Assembly: GCF_014844035.1 (NCBI RefSeq)
Contig: NZ_CP062159.1
Span: 4,526,001 to 4,590,000 of the forward strand
Length of the DNA stretch: 64,000 nt
Reading direction: 5' to 3'
From: Flavobacterium sp. MDT1-60
GTDB taxonomy: Bacteria; Bacteroidota; Bacteroidia; Flavobacteriales; Flavobacteriaceae
The notes below the pieces were generated by a model. That model ran no database searches, was not told the origin of the DNA, and saw only the letters and a list, made by a program, of their open reading frames with translations. This document shows positions 62,227 to 64,000 of this stretch, piece by piece (the first letter of the stretch is position 1; every line of letters starts with the position of its first letter). A program made the position numbers and the translations under genes.

Positions 62227-64000
62227 ATGAAATATATTTTACTCTTCGGATTATCATTTTTAAGTTTAGCATCTTACAGTCAGGAATATTCAAGTATTGA
62301 AAATAATACTACTCTAAATGATACTGTTAAAAACAAAAAAGGAGAAATTCTTAATGAGGTATTAATAACACCAAATAAACCTAAAAAACCAATTGAGGCT
62401 GCACGTTCAGGTATTAAAGTTATGGACTTACCACAAAGCGTTCAGGTTATTGGTAGTGAAGTAATCGAACAGCAACAAGCAATAAGATTGAGTGAAGTAG
62501 TAAAAAATCTAAACGGTGTTTATGTAGGATCTGCTCGTGGTGGTGCGCAAGAATCATTCTTTTCAAGGGGATATGATATGAGTGCCAATAATATGTTTAA
62601 AAATGGTTTCCGTTATAATGCTGGTTCAATACCAGAAGTTTCCTCTTTAGAAAAAGTTGAATTCCTAAAAGGAGGTTCAGCTTTATTGTACGGAAATGTT
62701 GCACCAGGTGGAATTATGAATTTGGTTACCAAAACACCAAAATTCACAAGTGGTGGCGAAGTATCTATGCAAATTGGAAGCTATTCTTACTACAAACCGT
62801 CTATTGATTTTTACGGACCATTAAATAAATCTATAGCATACAGAATTACAGGATCTTATGAAAACTCAGAAAGTTTTAGGGATTTTGTAAAAAACGAACG
62901 TATTTATATCAATCCTTCCTTTTTATTTCATCTCTCAGATAAAACTCAAATTACCTTACAAGGGGATTATTTAAGTGCTGACTGGACACCTGATTTTGGT
63001 ACCGGGATCTATGGAAAAACAATTTTAGACCTGCCACGTAACGAATTTTTCGGAGCACTTTGGTCCACTGCAAACACTAAATCATCTAGTGCTTCCCTAT
63101 TGTTTAATCACGATTTCAACAAAAACTGGAAATTAAATTTTAATTCTTCTTATCAATCTTACCGCAGAACTCAAACATCTACAGCACAGCTAAGTACAAT
63201 CGAAGCTAATGGAAACTGGAAACGTGGTTTAACAAAAGCTGATGGTGCAGAACAAATTTTTGGTGATCAAATAAGTTTACAAGGAAATTTTAAAACAGGA
63301 AGCATCAAACATCAAATATTTACCGGAGTTGATTACGAAAATTCTCTTGCTCCAAATTATACTTTTGGATTCTATGCTCCTGGAAAACCTGCAGACCTTT
63401 TAACAACAGAAGCTACCGCTATAAACTTATATACTTACGATTATAGCACACAAACTACTATTATTCCTTATCCAACAAGAACTACTCAATTAACCAGTAC
63501 AGAAACGCAACGTTTTGGAGCCTATTTTCAAGATTTAGTTTCGATAAATCAATACATAAAAGTTCTGGCGGGATTACGTTGGTCATGGCAGCAAAGCGAA
63601 GCTACCACTACAAAAGAAGTGATAGAGAAAAAGAATAATGTAAATGTCATTACAACTGCTTACGAAAATGCATTACCTGTAACTGGTGCTAAAGCTATAA
63701 ACAAAGCTTTCTCACCAAAAGCAGGATTGGTAGTACAGCCTACTAAAGATTTGTCTTTGTTTGCAAGTTATTCAAACTCTTTCACTCCAAATACCGGAAC
63801 AACAGTAGATTCAAAACCATTAGATCCATCAATTATAGATCAATATGAAGTTGGTGTGAAAAAAGATTTCTTTAGAGGTTTTTTGACAACAAACGTAACT
63901 GTATATCAAATTAAGAATAATAATTTAGCACAAACTGCTCAATATTTATCAGACGGTGTTACACAAAACGTTAATACTAATCTAAAAGAATTGGTTGGAG
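62227..64000 (+). CDS. TonB-dependent siderophore receptor, cut by the window end
   Basis: 591 residues visible, no stop before 64000. Signal peptide ending SLASYSQ. Plug domain: VMDLPQSVQVIGSEVIEQQQ, GGAQESFFSRGYDMSAN, LEKVEFLKGGSALLYGNVAPGG, GGIMNLVTKTPK. Barrel strands follow (FFGALWSTANTKS, LKVLAGLRWSWQQ type). FhuA/FoxA-like siderophore receptor. Promoter and Fur-box-like element upstream suggest iron control. The missing C-terminus would hold the last barrel strands. Confidence 0.93.
   Translation, partial: MKYILLFGLSFLSLASYSQEYSSIENNTTLNDTVKNKKGEILNEVLITPNKPKKPIEAARSGIKVMDLPQSVQVIGSEVIEQQQAIRLSEVVKNLNGVYVGSARGGAQESFFSRGYDMSANNMFKNGFRYNAGSIPEVSSLEKVEFLKGGSALLYGNVAPGGIMNLVTKTPKFTSGGEVSMQIGSYSYYKPSIDFYGPLNKSIAYRITGSYENSESFRDFVKNERIYINPSFLFHLSDKTQITLQGDYLSADWTPDFGTGIYGKTILDLPRNEFFGALWSTANTKSSSASLLFNHDFNKNWKLNFNSSYQSYRRTQTSTAQLSTIEANGNWKRGLTKADGAEQIFGDQISLQGNFKTGSIKHQIFTGVDYENSLAPNYTFGFYAPGKPADLLTTEATAINLYTYDYSTQTTIIPYPTRTTQLTSTETQRFGAYFQDLVSINQYIKVLAGLRWSWQQSEATTTKEVIEKKNNVNVITTAYENALPVTGAKAINKAFSPKAGLVVQPTKDLSLFASYSNSFTPNTGTTVDSKPLDPSIIDQYEVGVKKDFFRGFLTTNVTVYQIKNNNLAQTAQYLSDGVTQNVNTNLKELVG

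Overview
The window looks like a chromosomal segment of a Flavobacterium-type member of the Bacteroidota. This rests on AT-rich DNA, near absence of Shine-Dalgarno sequences, several promoters of the TTG / TAnnTTTG type, many lipoproteins and short-signal-peptide secreted proteins, and Bacteroidota-type families (DUF4197, DUF4142, DUF5723, SIMPL, XRE protein with coiled-coil tail). No rRNA, tRNA, CRISPR array, intact transposase or prophage was seen.

Layout. 0-4.5 kb: secreted esterase, M13 metallopeptidase lipoprotein and an AraC-type regulator. 4.6-8 kb: three tandem copies of a cassette (shared upstream box, promoter, small secreted beta-strand protein, terminator) plus a fourth divergent relative. 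The same upstream box lies in the leader of the AraC gene. 8-9.8 kb: TPR-like secreted protein and an alpha/beta hydrolase. 9.8-17.3 kb: the most unusual part. Two lipoproteins share an almost identical N-terminal half (about 385 identical nucleotides) and a Gly/Pro/Ser linker but end in unrelated enzyme-like domains, one a permuted thiol-hydrolase fold (His315/Cys390) and the other an HExxH zincin. Each is followed directly by a small secreted protein. Between them lie a broken effector tip, several small membrane-protein genes, a ghost start codon and repeated leader/terminator copies. I read this as a lipoprotein-anchored polymorphic effector/immunity locus that diversifies by tip exchange.

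17.3-31.5 kb is mostly housekeeping: fused acyl-CoA mutase icmF, L,D-transpeptidase, Coa1-like protein, DUF4197 lipoprotein, purU, catalase, a frameshifted aldo/keto reductase with an AraC regulator, a BtuF-like protein and pyrF. 31.6-38.5 kb is a stress/envelope block: dps, CsbD, AraC-like regulator, response regulator, CHASE3/PAS histidine kinase, DUF4142 lipoprotein, beta-barrel protein, lmo0937-type peptide, YtxH and YqjE-like proteins. 38.6-41.4 kb: DUF5723 outer-membrane protein and prfA. 41.9-43.6 kb: two adjacent TIR-domain genes, a candidate NAD-consuming defence pair. 44.2-45.9 kb: a C10 (streptopain-type) protease lipoprotein coupled to a small lipoprotein, possibly its inhibitor. 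46-54.6 kb: small secreted or membrane proteins of unknown function, two decayed VOC (glyoxalase-like) fragments, an ankyrin protein, an AraC regulator and a TetX-like flavin monooxygenase. 54.8-61 kb: cupin, topoisomerase III, DUF6265 lipoprotein, TPR protein and an MFS transporter. 61.2 kb to the edge: a DUF4198 protein and a TonB-dependent siderophore receptor cut by the window end, both next to a Fur-box-like palindrome.

Intergenic DNA carries several families of dispersed repeats (cacaaag-type repeats, GCGAGCGGGACGCTCGC and GCGCGGATTTGCAATCCGCG palindromes, a perfect 38-bp palindrome, a 133-bp element). Functions come from reading translations and motifs by eye; no database search was possible.
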